From Athripsodes cinereus (lineage: Eukaryota > Arthropoda > Insecta > Trichoptera > Leptoceridae): DNA of 64,000 nt. The stretch is taken from the NCBI GenBank assembly GCA_947579605.1, contig OX388320.1, positions 6,820,001 through 6,884,000 of the forward strand. The letters are read 5' to 3'. A program made the translations under genes and the position numbers. Of the stretch, positions 45,057 through 55,915 are shown piece after piece; position 1 is the stretch's first letter, and each line of letters opens with the position of its first letter. Under the pieces are notes generated by a model that was not told the DNA's origin, ran no database searches, and worked only from the letters and a program-made list of their open reading frames with translations.

Positions 45057-45654
45057 AATGTTAATATTCTGTCCAAAGCATAACAATACTTATTAAGATT
45101 GATTGAATTTGAGTTTTTTTTTTAATTTACATTTATATCCAATGGCATTGATCCACAAACAGTTATTTCTTGCAAAAAAAAAATTAAGAATTAAAGGTTA
45201 TAAGTTTTGAATGGTCATTGTAAAAAATAACATTTCTAGACATGTGTAGTTTCTTTCACACAAACAGAGACATAGTGTAGTTAGAGTAGTATAGATATAT
45301 ATTTCGGCGTGTGTACATTTCTTGACAACTTGGAACGTGTAAGAAAATAATATGTGCGAGTACAAAAATATTAGGGACAAGTAAAATAAAATATATGACG
45401 TTCGAAAAACAAATGGTTTTGTTCTTTTATTAATGATTCTTCATCTTCTTCATTTACCTTTTAACACTTCTCTCGAGAACACAGTGTAGAAATTGATCTT
45501 AATTAATTTTCGATTTTCGAAGAGGAAACACTATTAAAAATCATTAAAATTTATATTTCAAAGTTTATAAAATAAAAACATTGTTAACTTTCACTTGATT
45601 GATAAATTAAGTAAAAAGCTTTTCGAATATACGTCCATTTTCACTTATAAGTAT
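45057..45654. other. AT-rich DNA, nothing recognised
   Basis: No repeat copy or coding signal is seen. Confidence 0.45.
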
Positions 45655-45760
45655 TTACCCCTTTCCCGACACAAGCTTTGTGTCAAAACCAAAAGTGTAT
45701 AAGGTTGTATTTTGGGATTATAACAAAAGCCTAGATACATCTTTAAAAAAAAGTAAAAAA
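45655..45760 (+). repeat. SINE1, diverged 3' part
   Basis: 'cccctttcccgacacaagct', 'gtgtataaggttgtattttg' and 'aaaagcctagatacatcttt' follow the SINE1 3' half with substitutions. Just downstream are three 9-bp units (aaaaaagta) at about 45744-45776. Confidence 0.7.
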
Positions 45761-46382
45761 AAGTAAAAAAAAGTAAAATTGATAAAAACCAATCACTGAG
45801 AGGCACTAACTGCCCCTTACATTTAAGTGCAAAACAGTTGAAAAATATTGAAATTTAATTGATTTTAAAAAACATTTTGCCAAATTAAGGGCTTACTCAC
45901 GATAAACGTCACCCTAAAGACGCATTGAAATATTTGCTTTGAGTAAATTGAAAATATAAACAAGTGCAGCAACTATAATAAAAATATATTACAAAAATAA
46001 TCAACCCCTCACATGCAATACAGATAATTGAATTGGTGTCATTTTGAAGACTACACTACATTAAATAGTCTTTTTTTAACATGATATTTGTCTATTAAAG
46101 CTATTGTTTGTAATAATACTATCCATTGTAAAAAGGAGGAAATAATAAACTTGAAAACGATATTATATTCCTATCCATCACGAAACAAATCAATCCATCA
46201 TTTTATAAATATAAGACTTTATCCCCCATCTAAATATTTGGTGTCCTTTCGTAAGTAAAACTTTTTTATAAAGTGACACGTTACCACATAAGTGACAGGA
46301 AAACAATACCCTTAATGCAAACTAACAACCGTTGAGCATGTTTATAATAAAAAATCTTATTTGAAAATCAGAACTTATTCAT
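45761..46382. other. AT-rich DNA, nothing recognised
   Basis: Apart from the short aaaaaagta tandem at the left edge, nothing is seen. Confidence 0.45.
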
Positions 46383-46615
46383 CATCATGGTATTTCCTAC
46401 AAGTGGGGTAGCCAGGAGACTAACTGCATATAATAAGCATGCAGGTTGCCTTTTCTGTACCAATAAATAAATACGACATTCAGGATGGGACACATACCTT
46501 ATAGCTGAATTATAGATGTATTGTAGATGATATTTTATGAAGGTCTGACTTTAGCAAGGCACTCGATAATTTACAGAAATGTGTGAGAAACTTTTTCATT
46601 TCCTGGAACTCCATG
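46383..46615 (-). repeat. R3, near-complete copy
   Basis: The reverse complement runs from 'ccatggagttccaggaaatg' to 'ctggctaccccacttgtagg' with the intermediate R3 blocks in order. Confidence 0.75.
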
Positions 46616-47355
46616 GAAGAACATTTAATTTTAAAAAAATATACAAAGTGAAAGCATTTCTTAAAAAGTAATAGCACAAACGGAGATATTACATTAAATA
46701 TTCTGGACATTGATCTTAATCACATATTCTACGAGCAACGTTACGTAGTGGTATGGGAAAAAAGAGAAATTAATGACACTATCACATAGAAAATACCTAC
46801 ACAAAATTAGTTAAATTTCTCTGTCTCGAGTATAAGTACCTCTGTACAAACTATTACCTCCCCCCTCAACCTGGAATATCTACCTACGACACATAATGGG
46901 GAACTTTGGTACTTTCATAGAGAAACGATGTGTGATGTGAATTTAATAACAAAACCGCACTTCATACAATGCAGTACCTTATTACATACATGCATTTGAG
47001 TGGCTTAGTATCAAAATCGGCTAAATCTAATTATTAGTTTTTTACAACAATCATGAGAAAAAACCACAATTCTTTCACTCATTAAGTTTTCGACGGCCTT
47101 GGTGACCTTAATTAATAATAAAGCATTATTATAGTAATGAAATCGGAGAATTAGAAATATCGAAGGAAGAGATGACTCAATATTACAGAGTTGGAGAGAA
47201 TAAAATAGACTTCTTCTAAAATAGAGTTTCTGCCATGTGCTTCCGAGAGAACAATAATTATTGAAAGAATGCTGAAATATTGTTTGCTTCGAGACTTATC
47301 AATGTGTTTTTATATAAAATGGTCGAATTCTGTGACATTTATATGATAAATAGCA
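46616..47355. other. AT-rich DNA, nothing recognised
   Basis: No repeat copy or coding signal is seen. Confidence 0.45.
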
Positions 47356-47359
47356 AGAA

Positions 47360-47545
47360 AACTCAAAGTTACAGGCAAGAAACCACGAGGAAGGCCAAAG
47401 CGCAAATGGCGTGACAAAACATGCAGAACTGCGATGTTTCCCATGAGGATGCACTTTACAGAAACAAGTGGCGAAATAAAACAAGAAAGGCAGACCCCAC
47501 CACAATGTGGGACTAACAAGTGCCCAAGGAGAAGAAGAAGTAAGA
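47360..47545 (+). pseudogene. LINE remnant: RT C-terminal end, frameshifted
   Basis: One frame reads VTGKKPRGRPKRKWRDKT (about 47365-47420), the G-R-P-x-x-R-W-x-D motif of LINE ORF2 tails. After a shift comes DALYRNKWRNKTRKADPTTMWD and a stop (about 47450-47517), the classic K-W-R-x-x-x-R-K-A-D-P-T end of RTE-like elements. An A/G-rich 'aaggagaagaagaag' follows. Minus-strand frames over the same bases are shadows. It is inactivated and 5'-truncated. Confidence 0.85.
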
Positions 47546-47943
47546 AAAATCAACATTAGTATCAAAATCAAAATTAGTTAAATCCATCAGATACAAACAA
47601 ACAATAAAGGACAAATCCGAGGTAAATAAAGGTAAATATTATTTTTATGGCGTGTTGACCGTCTTGTATTCTGGTATCCAATAGAGAAGAATTCTAATGA
47701 ATATTTCTTTTTTTTTAACAATCCGATTTCTATACCAAACCACCCAATATTACTCGTATGTAGTTTATCAAACTATAGTTATATCAACATTAATACATAT
47801 TTAGGGAACAGGTAACTAAAAGTAACTTACATTAGGGGAGTATGAAAGTTACACGTATGGAAGTGGTAACTAAATTGACGCAAATCCCTCTGAATTGAAG
47901 AGCATAATAGAGCTAAGCGAAAGAAGAAGAAAAATAATAAATT
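47546..47943. other. AT-rich DNA, nothing recognised
   Basis: A run 'aagcgaaagaagaagaaaaa' just left of the inverted repeat resembles a LINE ORF2 end but is too short to call. Confidence 0.45.
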
Positions 47944-48109
47944 TTAATAATTTTTAGAATGAAACACGATATACAGTATATAGTAATTCCACTATTGACT
48001 TTATTTATTTTTGCGAGCCGGCTTTCAAGAGCTTCCGCTCTCATCGTCAGGCAAAAGTAAAGTGAAGCTTCATTACAAGTTAAGTATGTGACAAACAGAA
48101 AACAATAGG
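47944..48109 (-). repeat. Left arm of a ~160-bp inverted repeat pair
   Basis: It pairs with 50710-50869 at roughly 95-97% identity; differences are a 7-bp indel in 'acgatatacagtatatagta' and about four substitutions. The minus strand contains CTGACGATG (48050-48042), a 7-bp hairpin GAGAGC-ggaa-GCTCTT and GAAAGCCGGC, then AATAAATAAAGTC. It looks like the end of one retroelement present in both orientations. Confidence 0.85.
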
Positions 48110-48785
48110 TAAAATAGGTAAAGTCGGTGGATGGCGCCCGTAGTGGCTGCCTGAAACCTCTGACGTCTCATTTTTAAAAATTTAAATATTGTCTTATAAT
48201 GATTCAAAATAACAAAATTTTTATACAGTGTTTTTGGTTCCAATAGTTTTATAAAGATAATTGTTTTTTAAGTGTTAAATTACTTTCAAACTAATTAAAA
48301 ATTACATATTTATAAACAAATGATTTAGTGGATAAAATTTGTGACAAATAATAATACCTACATTGGAACTCATATTTGCTTGCTTCATATTTCAAATTTG
48401 TGACAATTAGAAATGCATTAAATTTTTTTAACAGTTAAATCTAATATATAAAAGGAAGACGTGTGTGTTACAACACTTATAACTCAAGAATGGCTGTACC
48501 GATTTGAATGATCTTTGATTTGTTGGATTCTTCTCCGCCCGGAATAAACTATAGGCTATTAAAACATCTTACAAATTCACGGGAAGAAAAAATATGAAGA
48601 AAACTATTTACGCCATACATTTTTAATTTCAAAAATAAAAACAATATGGAGAGTCCATACGCTATTAGCGCTCCCACGTCGCCTGTTGCATTGTGCTAAA
48701 ATAATCCGTAGGTTCTGCTATATTAAGAACCAAATTACTAAAACTAATATGAACGAAATGTGTACTAATATTTGTTTACTATAAT

Positions 48786-49201
48786 TCGGTAGTTACATGG
48801 CAATAGGTTGTATCTCACTAAAACATAATTTTACAGGAGAGCAAAAACAAAGTTTGCAAAAGAGATATTTCAGCCAAATTTCGAGCATTATATATCAAAA
48901 TGAAGGTTATTATTATTTCTACAAGATAGATGTAACATTCTCTTAATAATTTCTTCTACAAGATGTATGTAACATTCACTAAATAATTTATTGCAGTTTA
49001 AAAATATTTGAATTTTTTTGCCATGTTGATGAAAACAATCTTTCTACATGTCAATAAGTTACGTCTTTTCTCTCTTTATTCTGACTATAAAGAGACATAT
49101 CTTTTTGCCACATCAAATATTACACTATTTTGAGCATTTTATGGAACAAACTTGAAAACGCAAAAAATGCGAGATACAACCTATTGCCATGTAACTACCG
49201 A
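48786..49201. mobile_element. 416-bp TIR element inside the Helitron
   Basis: Perfect 31-bp terminal inverted repeats (48786-48816 and 49171-49201) begin TCGGTAGTTACATGGCAATA. There is no ORF. A ~38-bp internal direct duplication (48914-48990, 'tctacaagat-gatgtaacatt') is visible. Flanking duplications are unclear. Confidence 0.85.
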
Positions 49202-49756
49202 CTTATTCGACTAATATTTATGTATCGATAGATCTGTCACATAAATGTGGACGTGCACAGATTATATTATTTGAAATTGTATTTTATTTTTGCAGATGGA
49301 AAATTATTATTGAACCAAAAATTGTGCTATTAAAGATGAAAATAAGAATGTGTTCATGTAGGTAGTTCTGATGCAAGATTGTGTAGTGAAATTTGCAGAC
49401 AGAGAAGAAAAATTACGAAGAAAATTATTTACGCCATACATTTTTAATTTCAACTAAAAATGCAATATGGAGAATTATACAAAATCAACAATGAAGTTTT
49501 TTTTATAGATTGGACTATTTATATGATAATTTTTCTATACATTCTCAAATTAAAAACGTTATCCATACAAATTAACATCTGTAGTTCTGATATTTCAATT
49601 TTTAAAAAATCATGGAAAGAATTTTTATAAATTTTAAATGAATAGGTAAAATCTACCTGAAAAAAAATAGTACCTACATAATTATATTACGTACTGCAGA
49701 TAATTTATAAACAAATCTCAGTTAAGTATAATTGTTCAACATAAATTGTTCATGTC

Positions 49757-49985
49757 GGCCGGTGTGGCGCGGAGCTCTTTCCTTTGAGTCACGAGGTCCC
49801 GGGTTCGATTCCCGGACAGGGCAAAGTGAAGAATGACCTTTTTCAAATTGTCCTGGGTCTGGGTGTTACATATATATGTATATAGTGCATTGTATATGTG
49901 GGTATCGTCGCGTTAGTACCCATAATCAAGATTCATCTAAGTTTGGGACTAGCTCGATGTGTGTGAATTGTCTATGTAAAAAAAA
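49757..49985 (+). repeat. SINE2 copy inside the Helitron
   Basis: The tRNA-like head has B box GGTTCGATTCC within 'cccgggttcgattcccgg', then 'gaatgacctttttcaaattg', 'gcgttagtacccataatcaa', 'gggactagctcgatgtgtgt' and an A9 tail. It has an 18-bp deletion in the head relative to 40867-41122. Confidence 0.85.
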
Positions 49986-49993
49986 ATTAATGT

Positions 49994-50347
49994 AACATTC
50001 GCAGTTTAGCGGCCCCACCCGTTGTCGAGTACTTTTTTTCCATAGAAAAGGTAATATTTTTGAAACTTGAGGAAATTGTTGCCATATGTAGAATTATTTT
50101 AATTTGCCGGCAAAAAATCCACTTCGAAAATTAATTTCCTAAAATTCCGTACATATTACTCGACAACGGGTGGGGCCGCTCAAGTTTCATAGTTGCGAAT
50201 TTTTTTTCCTATAAAAGAATTTTCCAAAAATTTGGTGACCAAAAAATAATTCACCATATGGCAACAATTTCCTCAAGTTTCGAAAATATTACTTTTTCTA
50301 TGGAAAAAAGTACTCGACAACGGGTGGGGCCGCTAAACTGCGAAAGT
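49994..50347. mobile_element. 354-bp TIR element with a third internal copy of its end
   Basis: Arms of about 110 bp (49994-50105 and 50235-50347) begin 'gcagtttagcggccccaccc' and continue 'gttgtcgagtac' and 'ccatag'. A third copy of the GC-rich end (ctcgacaacgggtggggccg, 50159-50178) lies in the middle in the same orientation as the right arm. There is no ORF. A CAG start is compatible with hAT, but no 8-bp duplication is seen. Confidence 0.8.
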
Positions 50348-50449
50348 TCCAAATGAATTAGGTATATTTTTTTACACTATACCTTCGATGACACACTTTG
50401 ACAATTACGGGAGTTTGTAAAGAGATTAATAATATTAATCATTCATAAA

Positions 50450-50640
50450 GTCAGTGGGAGAGGGCAGAAGATAGGGCAGGTGTCGAACATGTGTTGAAAG
50501 GCTTGGTTTGGAGTGGCCAGAGGTCCTGGAAGCAGCGGTGGACAGTTATCTCTTTAATATAGTTAGATACTTAGGGGCAATGGGCCCCCGACCGAACTAG
50601 GACAAGGGGAAGAAGATGTATGTATGAAATCGTTCATTGA
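50450..50640 (+). pseudogene. Possible decayed LINE 3' end within the Helitron
   Basis: A GC-richer stretch (gagagggcagaagatagggc to 'gggcccccgaccgaactagg') ends in 'gggaagaagatgtatgtatg', the kind of A/G-rich end and TATG tail seen after other LINE ORF2 fragments here. Frames read pieces such as GLEWPEVLEAAVD but I cannot align them confidently. Confidence 0.35.
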
Positions 50641-50709
50641 TTCTTAGGCGGTACGAAGTTCGCCGGGCCAGCTAGTTATTATATAAAAATCTCTTTAATT
50701 TTAATTTTG

Positions 50710-50869
50710 ACCAATTGTTTTCAGTTTGTCACATACTGAACTTGTAATGTAGCTTCACTTTACTTTTGCCTGACGATGAGAGCGGAAGCTCTTGAAAGCC
50801 GGCTCGCAAAAATAAATAAAGTCAATAGTGGAATTACTATATATCGTGTTTCATTCTAAAAATTATTAA
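50710..50869 (+). repeat. Right arm of the ~160-bp inverted repeat pair
   Basis: Inverted partner of 47944-48109. CTGACGATG (50770-50778), hairpin GAGAGC-ggaa-GCTCTT, GAAAGCCGGC (50794-50803) and AATAAATAAAGTC are in order. Removing the Helitron leaves these arms about 360 bp apart, so the original element would have been ~690 bp. Confidence 0.85.
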
Positions 50870-52260
50870 TACGAACTTCCACCAAGAACCGTCGGTCGAT
50901 AAATTAAACTTTTATAAATTTTCAGACAAAACATAATAAAAATTCGCTCGTAATAAAGATTATTTGAACATAAACTTTTTTCACTCGCTTTACTTTGTCT
51001 ACCTTGTATTTACTACGGTATGCTGCGAATTGTTGAAGGGTAGTATTTAGTAAACCATTTCAGTAAAATTAATACTAAATATCTACCTCATAAGTACAAT
51101 GATAATTAAGACGGGGGCTATATCAGTATAATCAACTACGAACAAACTCTTGTGTAATGGTAAAATGAATATTTTATGAATAATGCGATGGTAGGTGTTA
51201 AATATTCAGCGATGTGGTTGATGGTTTAGCTTGACTTAGACAGTCTTGTTGTTACATCATTTTAATAGATGTAATATTTAAGATTCATTGCGTAGGTGAA
51301 AAGTACATCGATCTTCATACCTCTTTCATTCTCTGTTTTCGTTTCTCTCATTACTAATATATCCTTTAATATGTCTAACGGGTAAATTATTTTCTACCTA
51401 CGAGTTTCCTTATTTTGCCCTTTAATGGTCCCTCGTGAATTTTAACTGAAAACTACCAGGATTTTGCTCAACAAGCATGAGCAATAACATTACCCAACGT
51501 TCTTCTTCGAATTGAAATAGAGATTGTTGAAGATTAATTTTACACTGCCAATCACTCGAACTGCTCGCTACAAAGAATGAAGATGTCAAAGTAGGGTGTT
51601 TAGCAATCTGAAGTTTAAAGAATATCATATTGGCTAAATGATCATTAGCTAGAGTACTCTGTAGAGGTTGCAAAGCTCGTAGTTTGACTGGCAATGAACT
51701 ACCCGGATGTAGTCATACACCCATATCCTACTAAATAAATGTTAAGTACTCGCGTATTCTGAAAGACGGTATACAAGACTGTCTCTAAGTAAAAGATACT
51801 TATGTTTTAGAAATACTAGAGAATGAAAAAATACGTGGCTTTAAGTTGTATTATTTATCGAACTACATATTTTACATACATACATTCCAATCGTCCATAC
51901 AGAATTGAATGCATTTGGAAAATACAATAAATTACATATTTCCAGAACATTATATTGAATTTCTCTGTGACCAATGCACATCGACATTTTATGAATATTT
52001 ACATATGAATGCATTATTATCGTTGTTGATTTTATTAGCAGGTATTGGCTTCTGTTGGAATTTTCCACCCACTACAAAATACAAATAGCTCCATGCACAT
52101 TGCATTGTAACCAACATTTCTGTACAATAACAATAACAGTAGTAAACAGTTTGCTATTTGAACCTACGGTTATTGATTAACAAAGGTAACTGGAATCGGA
52201 AATTCATATTGGCAAATGCATATTATATGAAGTTCATTGAATTGAAACTACTTGTATTAC
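50870..52260. other. AT-rich DNA around one unassigned frame
   Basis: Apart from the open frame listed at 51422-51712, no repeat or gene is recognised. Confidence 0.4.
51422..51712 (-). other. Unassigned 96-codon open frame without ATG
   Basis: An open stretch from a TGA (51715-51713) to a TAA (51422). No ATG occurs at the left; the first candidate codon used by a permissive caller is TTG (51694). The composition is balanced (L, Q, S, A, E, with LRALQPLQSTLAND and FQFEEERWVMLLLMLVEQ), unlike the N/K/I/F-rich chance frames nearby, so it may be an exon or a coding fragment of an element. I do not recognise it and see no splice signals I trust. Confidence 0.3.
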
Positions 52261-52264
52261 GTAA

Positions 52265-52345
52265 TATAAGGCAGAGAGAAATGGTGCTCGGAGACGTAGC
52301 CTTCCAGATCCTCTAGTAAGGATTTGTGAAGAAGAAGAAGAAGAG
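52265..52345 (+). pseudogene. Small LINE fragment
   Basis: 'gagaaatggtgctcggagac' and 'gtagccttccag' match the coding stretch around 63026-63060 (ERNGARRRGRP) at nucleotide level. A 'gaagaagaagaagaag' end follows. Too short and broken to translate further. Confidence 0.65.
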
Positions 52346-52379
52346 AATGCACGAGTAATAAGTTTTTGAATTTTAAATT

Positions 52380-52450
52380 TTGTATTGTTTTATTAAGTAT
52401 TTTAAATTTTATATTGTTTTGTTAACACTGTTATATAATGATGATGTGCG
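52380..52450 (+). repeat. LINE 3' tail, CR1-like family
   Basis: 'tatattgttttgttaacact' and 'gttatataatgatgatgtgc' are nearly identical to the minus strand of 2818-2860. It abuts, tail to tail, the minus-strand LINE fragment to its right. Confidence 0.6.
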
Positions 52451-52625
52451 ATGAGGCGCGAGAAACTATGTTGGAAGAGCGATTTCTTCAACTTGCTCCT
52501 GAACGTTGTTATCGATTGGTTTTTACTGAGGTCCTCAGGAAGTCGGTTCCAGATGACGGGTTCTGCGACGCCAAAAGCCCTACCACAGAAGCAGACTTGT
52601 TTGCTCTATTGATTTCGTCCAGCAT
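52445..52625 (-). pseudogene. LINE remnant: end of a CR1/L2-type ORF2
   Basis: The minus strand reads CGRAFGVAEPVIWNRLPEDL (52587 downwards), SKNQSITTFRSKLKKSLF, then QHSFSRLIAHHH. This is the standard closing motif of CR1/L2-like reverse transcriptases (R-x-F-x-V-A-x-P-x-x-W-N-x-L-P-x-x-L, then F-K-x-K-L-K-x-x-L-F). The frame is intact over ~50 codons but no RT core precedes it. The plus-strand ATG frame of 82 codons across the same bases is a shadow. Confidence 0.85.
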
Positions 52626-52626
52626 G

Positions 52627-53744
52627 TTGGTATATCCACATAAATGTGTAATTAGCAGGAAACTAAGATACATAATTCGTCGATAAAATTGTGCCTAGTG
52701 GTAAACTAAAATTATTCATCGATAAAATTTGGCCAACCAACCTAAATAACAAACATCCAAAACTCAATCAGATAATAATAGTAATAGTAATAAAACATAA
52801 CTACCTAAATTGAAAACGTTATCGGGCGTCTGCCGGATATCAAACCACTGTATTTACTCCGCCTCCACCAAAACATGATCTACTAGCTCTTTACAAACCT
52901 CATTTACATAAATAAATCCATTCAAACATACATACATACATACATTTCAACAATGTATGTTCCGTTGCTATAGTAATATTATTCTGCATATTTGTATGTG
53001 TAAATTTACTGGGGCGTTAGGGCGGATCAACCCCACGTCATCGACAGGCAACTGACCAAACCTCTCGTCCAAAAAAGCACACCTGAATACATTGAGGAGG
53101 TCATACAATATGATAAATTAATAATCTAACCATGAAAAGAGATGGTTAAATAAATATATAATTATTTGAATGACGCCAACAATGAACTTGTGCAAAAAAT
53201 ATGTGTCAGGATTATTTACGTATGCATACATACTTACATTCTTCACACTATCCTGATTTGGTTAAAAATCTTTTGCACCTATGTACATAGGTAGGTACTG
53301 CCTTTGTATTTTATCCTATTTTTATAGTTTACGCAAACATACAGTTATTACAATACATAGGTAATACAAATAGATAAAAAAATCGGCACATAAACCAGCA
53401 AAGTTATCCTATCAAAAAGTTAAAGCAAAGCAAATCCTATCAAAGCAATTCTAGTGTATGATTATATGAGACAAAGTAAAATTTCTTTATTTTGAAAAAC
53501 GGAATTTACAGAAGAAAACATGAACAAGATCTTTAGAAAATTTTAGAAGTTTACATCAACCATGATCCGAAGGGGTCAAAGACGACTGGCAATATAGTGC
53601 ATAGAATCGTAATAAATATGCGTTCATTACCGTTAATTTAATTCAAAGTTCATTAATTGTATCGGCATTAACTTTGTAACACTTCATTTTAAATTATATT
53701 ATCAAATAAAATAAAATAAAATAAATATATATTATATTTGTTTT
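52627..53744. other. AT-rich DNA with microsatellites
   Basis: CATA units at 52925-52951 and AAAAT units at 53703-53725. No repeat family or coding signal otherwise. Confidence 0.5.
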
Positions 53745-53935
53745 CAGAAAGTGTGTATTTTGTTTGGGTTTACAGTTATCAAATATTCATCTCACAGTAG
53801 GTGATCAGAAACTTTAACTTTGTTTTGTGTTACTGTTGAGTAAGACTAACGCACGACCGGTTTCGCGCGGACTCAGAGTCACAGGACAGCATCATCAGGT
53901 GCTGATCTATATGTGTGTAACACAAAACAAAAAAA
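53745..53935 (-). repeat. Retroelement end with CTGATGATG/GAAACCGGT module
   Basis: The minus strand reads CACCTGATGATGCTG (53900 downwards), a hairpin GACT-ctg-AGTC, CGCGCGAAACCGGTCG (53869-53854), then 'cagtaacacaaaac'. 'tgttttgtgttac' at 53821-53833 and 'gtaacacaaaaca' at 53916-53928 make an inverted repeat around it, as at 33800-33925. Confidence 0.5.
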
Positions 53936-55196
53936 AAAAAAATTATTTGATAATTTAATTCAAAGTTCTCTAAACTACGGCCTGCGGGCCAGATCGCCGC
54001 GCGACAACTTATGACCGAACAATGGCTTATTGTCGCTGTGATAAATTGGATAAAAAAATACACTATGATAATAACTCGATTTTATTACCTTAATAGGCCA
54101 AGCTTAATGACAAGTATAATAAACAAAAAATTGAACTATTGTAAATTGTAATCCACCAGATTTCGTCCAGTGACACGGTCGTTACAATACACAATAGTAA
54201 AATTGAACTAGCGAATTTTACAAACGTATGCTCGCTCAGGGGGCGCACTCGGCGTAGTCAAGAAATTATAGATAGTGTCAAGTTTTAAAATCTGTGATCT
54301 AATTAATGCACTGCAGACTACAAGAATCGTTCGGTCATAGGAATAGTTTTGGTCCTCCGCGTATAATTATGATATTATAATTATTATCAAAATCTAAGGT
54401 ATAGTCTCTGAATCGTCATTATACAAATATCACATTTTAAAAAAATATAATATCAATACCTACACGTAACTATTTATCAATATTTTGGTAAATATTTTCC
54501 AAAACGTTTCTTTTGAATGAGAACAAAATTTCCTAACGCGACACAGAACGTTACGCATGAAATATTTTTCTAAATTCCATACCAATAATTTTACGTACCT
54601 TAGAATGTTGTAGCCCAAAAAATAAGAAAAATGTGATTAATACTAGCTTTGAAAGTTCACGAGCTTGAATGACGCCATCTTCAAAAACATTTACCAAATT
54701 GAAGACCAATAAATTAACTCTAAGCGTACACACACTTAATCCAAATCAAAAAGGTAAACCAAGCATATAATATTATTTCATAATAGTTGTCTGGTTTTCT
54801 GGTTTCTCTCTGCTAACTCAACCTGGGACACGGCGTGAGGGAAGAGTAAAGATATATAGTACATCTTTTAAGTCCCCGAAATATAATAGTTCTTTCACTC
54901 TTTGTCGTAAATTTTACGAGAGGCTTGTAAAGGGCAAAATAATCTTTTAATTACGTAAACTGAAACACGTGTTCTTTTTTACTATAAATTAATGATCACG
55001 AGAAAGACGACTTATCAGTTCATTATCAATCTCGATAACAGGAAGAAACACTTGTTTCAATTAACGTAATTATGAAATTCTACTAAGTGTAAACCGACAC
55101 AATAAATAATTGTAAAACATCACGTACTTAAAAAAAAATGTCTTCAGTGATGTGGTAATTACTATTCATACATATTCATATGCCTGAGTTTTTTTA
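53936..55196. other. Possible old hAT end, otherwise featureless
   Basis: 53962-53995 reads 'aagttctctaaactacggcc' and 'tgcgggccagatc', the look of insect hAT termini (C-A-x-x-G-T-T-C-T-C...CGGCC-GCGGGCC). A GC-richer part near 54230-54260 may belong to it. No transposase or second end was found. Confidence 0.35.
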
Positions 55197-55258
55197 CATG
55201 CAATCAGTCTGCTGGCTACCTCGTTTTTGGAAGATGCCGCGATAGTATAGATAGCAAT
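55197..55258 (+). repeat. R3 fragment (3' end)
   Basis: 'catgcaatcagtctgctggc', 'tacctcgtttttggaagatg' and 'ccgcgatagtatag' match the R3 3' end. Confidence 0.65.
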
Positions 55259-55850
55259 GCTTTGTACATTTTGCGATACACAGCTTATGTGAACGGACTA
55301 AATTATAAGCGAGGATTTATTTTTATTTACGTTGGTTGTTAGTAAGTATGTATATATTAAATAGTATAGGTATACGCTACAGTACTACTTAACAATCTGT
55401 ATGGAAGTACCTACTCCACATGTAATCGAATGTATAATATTGTACTTTGTACATACTAAGTACTGTTGCTTTAACAATTTACTCACGTGAAAATAATATT
55501 TCGTCTTGGCATAACACAAAACATGCTACAAGGAGACTACGATGTACGTCATACAATTTTATTTTTATTTTGATACAATCGGGTAGGTATTGGAAATTAA
55601 ATTTACTTATTTCGAAGTGAAGATTTTCATTATATAAGCCACTCTATATGAATCATTCAAATCAGTTCAATTCTGGAACAGAAACTTGAGGGAATAGAAA
55701 GAAATTGAGAATGTTACCAAGGTTTAAACAGTATCCTTGATGAAACCTCGTGTCAATTCATCAGCGTCAAAATCCTGTATCATGCATTCCTAAAAGAAGT
55801 TCAAATATCTATAAGTATCATGTAAAATTGGAAAACATACCTCTAAAGTT
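55259..55850. other. AT-rich DNA, nothing recognised
   Basis: No repeat copy or coding signal is seen. Confidence 0.4.
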
Positions 55851-55851
55851 A

Positions 55852-55915
55852 GGGTCTACATACTCGCCTTGTAAGCGATGGATCGTGGGTTCGATTCTTG
55901 GAGTGAACAGAATGT
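55852..55915 (+). repeat. tRNA-like SINE head, third family
   Basis: 'gtctacatactcgccttgta', 'agcgatggatcgtgggttcg' and 'attcttggag' have the spacing of a tRNA-derived SINE head. B-box-like GGTTCGATTCT lies at about 55888-55898. The tail is not recognisable. It differs from SINE1 and SINE2. Confidence 0.55.

Larger units (their letters stand above)
48440..50675 (+). mobile_element. Helitron-like element carrying nested insertions
   Basis: It begins TCTAATATATAAAAGG after an A (48439) and ends CTAG (50672-50675) before a T. Just inside the end is the hairpin GGCG-gtacgaagtt-CGCC (50647-50664) followed by GGGCCAGCTAG. TC at the 5' end, CTRR at the 3' end, a subterminal hairpin and A/T insertion without duplication are the textbook Helitron signals. 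The 5' part ('cgatttgaatgatctttgat', 'ccgcccggaataaac') is a familiar insect Helitron-type sequence. There is no Rep/helicase frame, so it is non-autonomous. It holds two TIR elements, a SINE2 and a ~70-bp direct repeat (48590-48660 and 49405-49475). Confidence 0.75.

Noticed and set aside
49757..49825. tRNA gene (also 41044-41110)
   Set aside because: The B box is good, but the acceptor stem does not close and both copies continue into the same SINE body, so these are SINE heads.
52438..52686. 82-codon plus-strand ATG frame
   Set aside because: It is the antisense shadow of the CR1/L2-type ORF2 end read on the minus strand.
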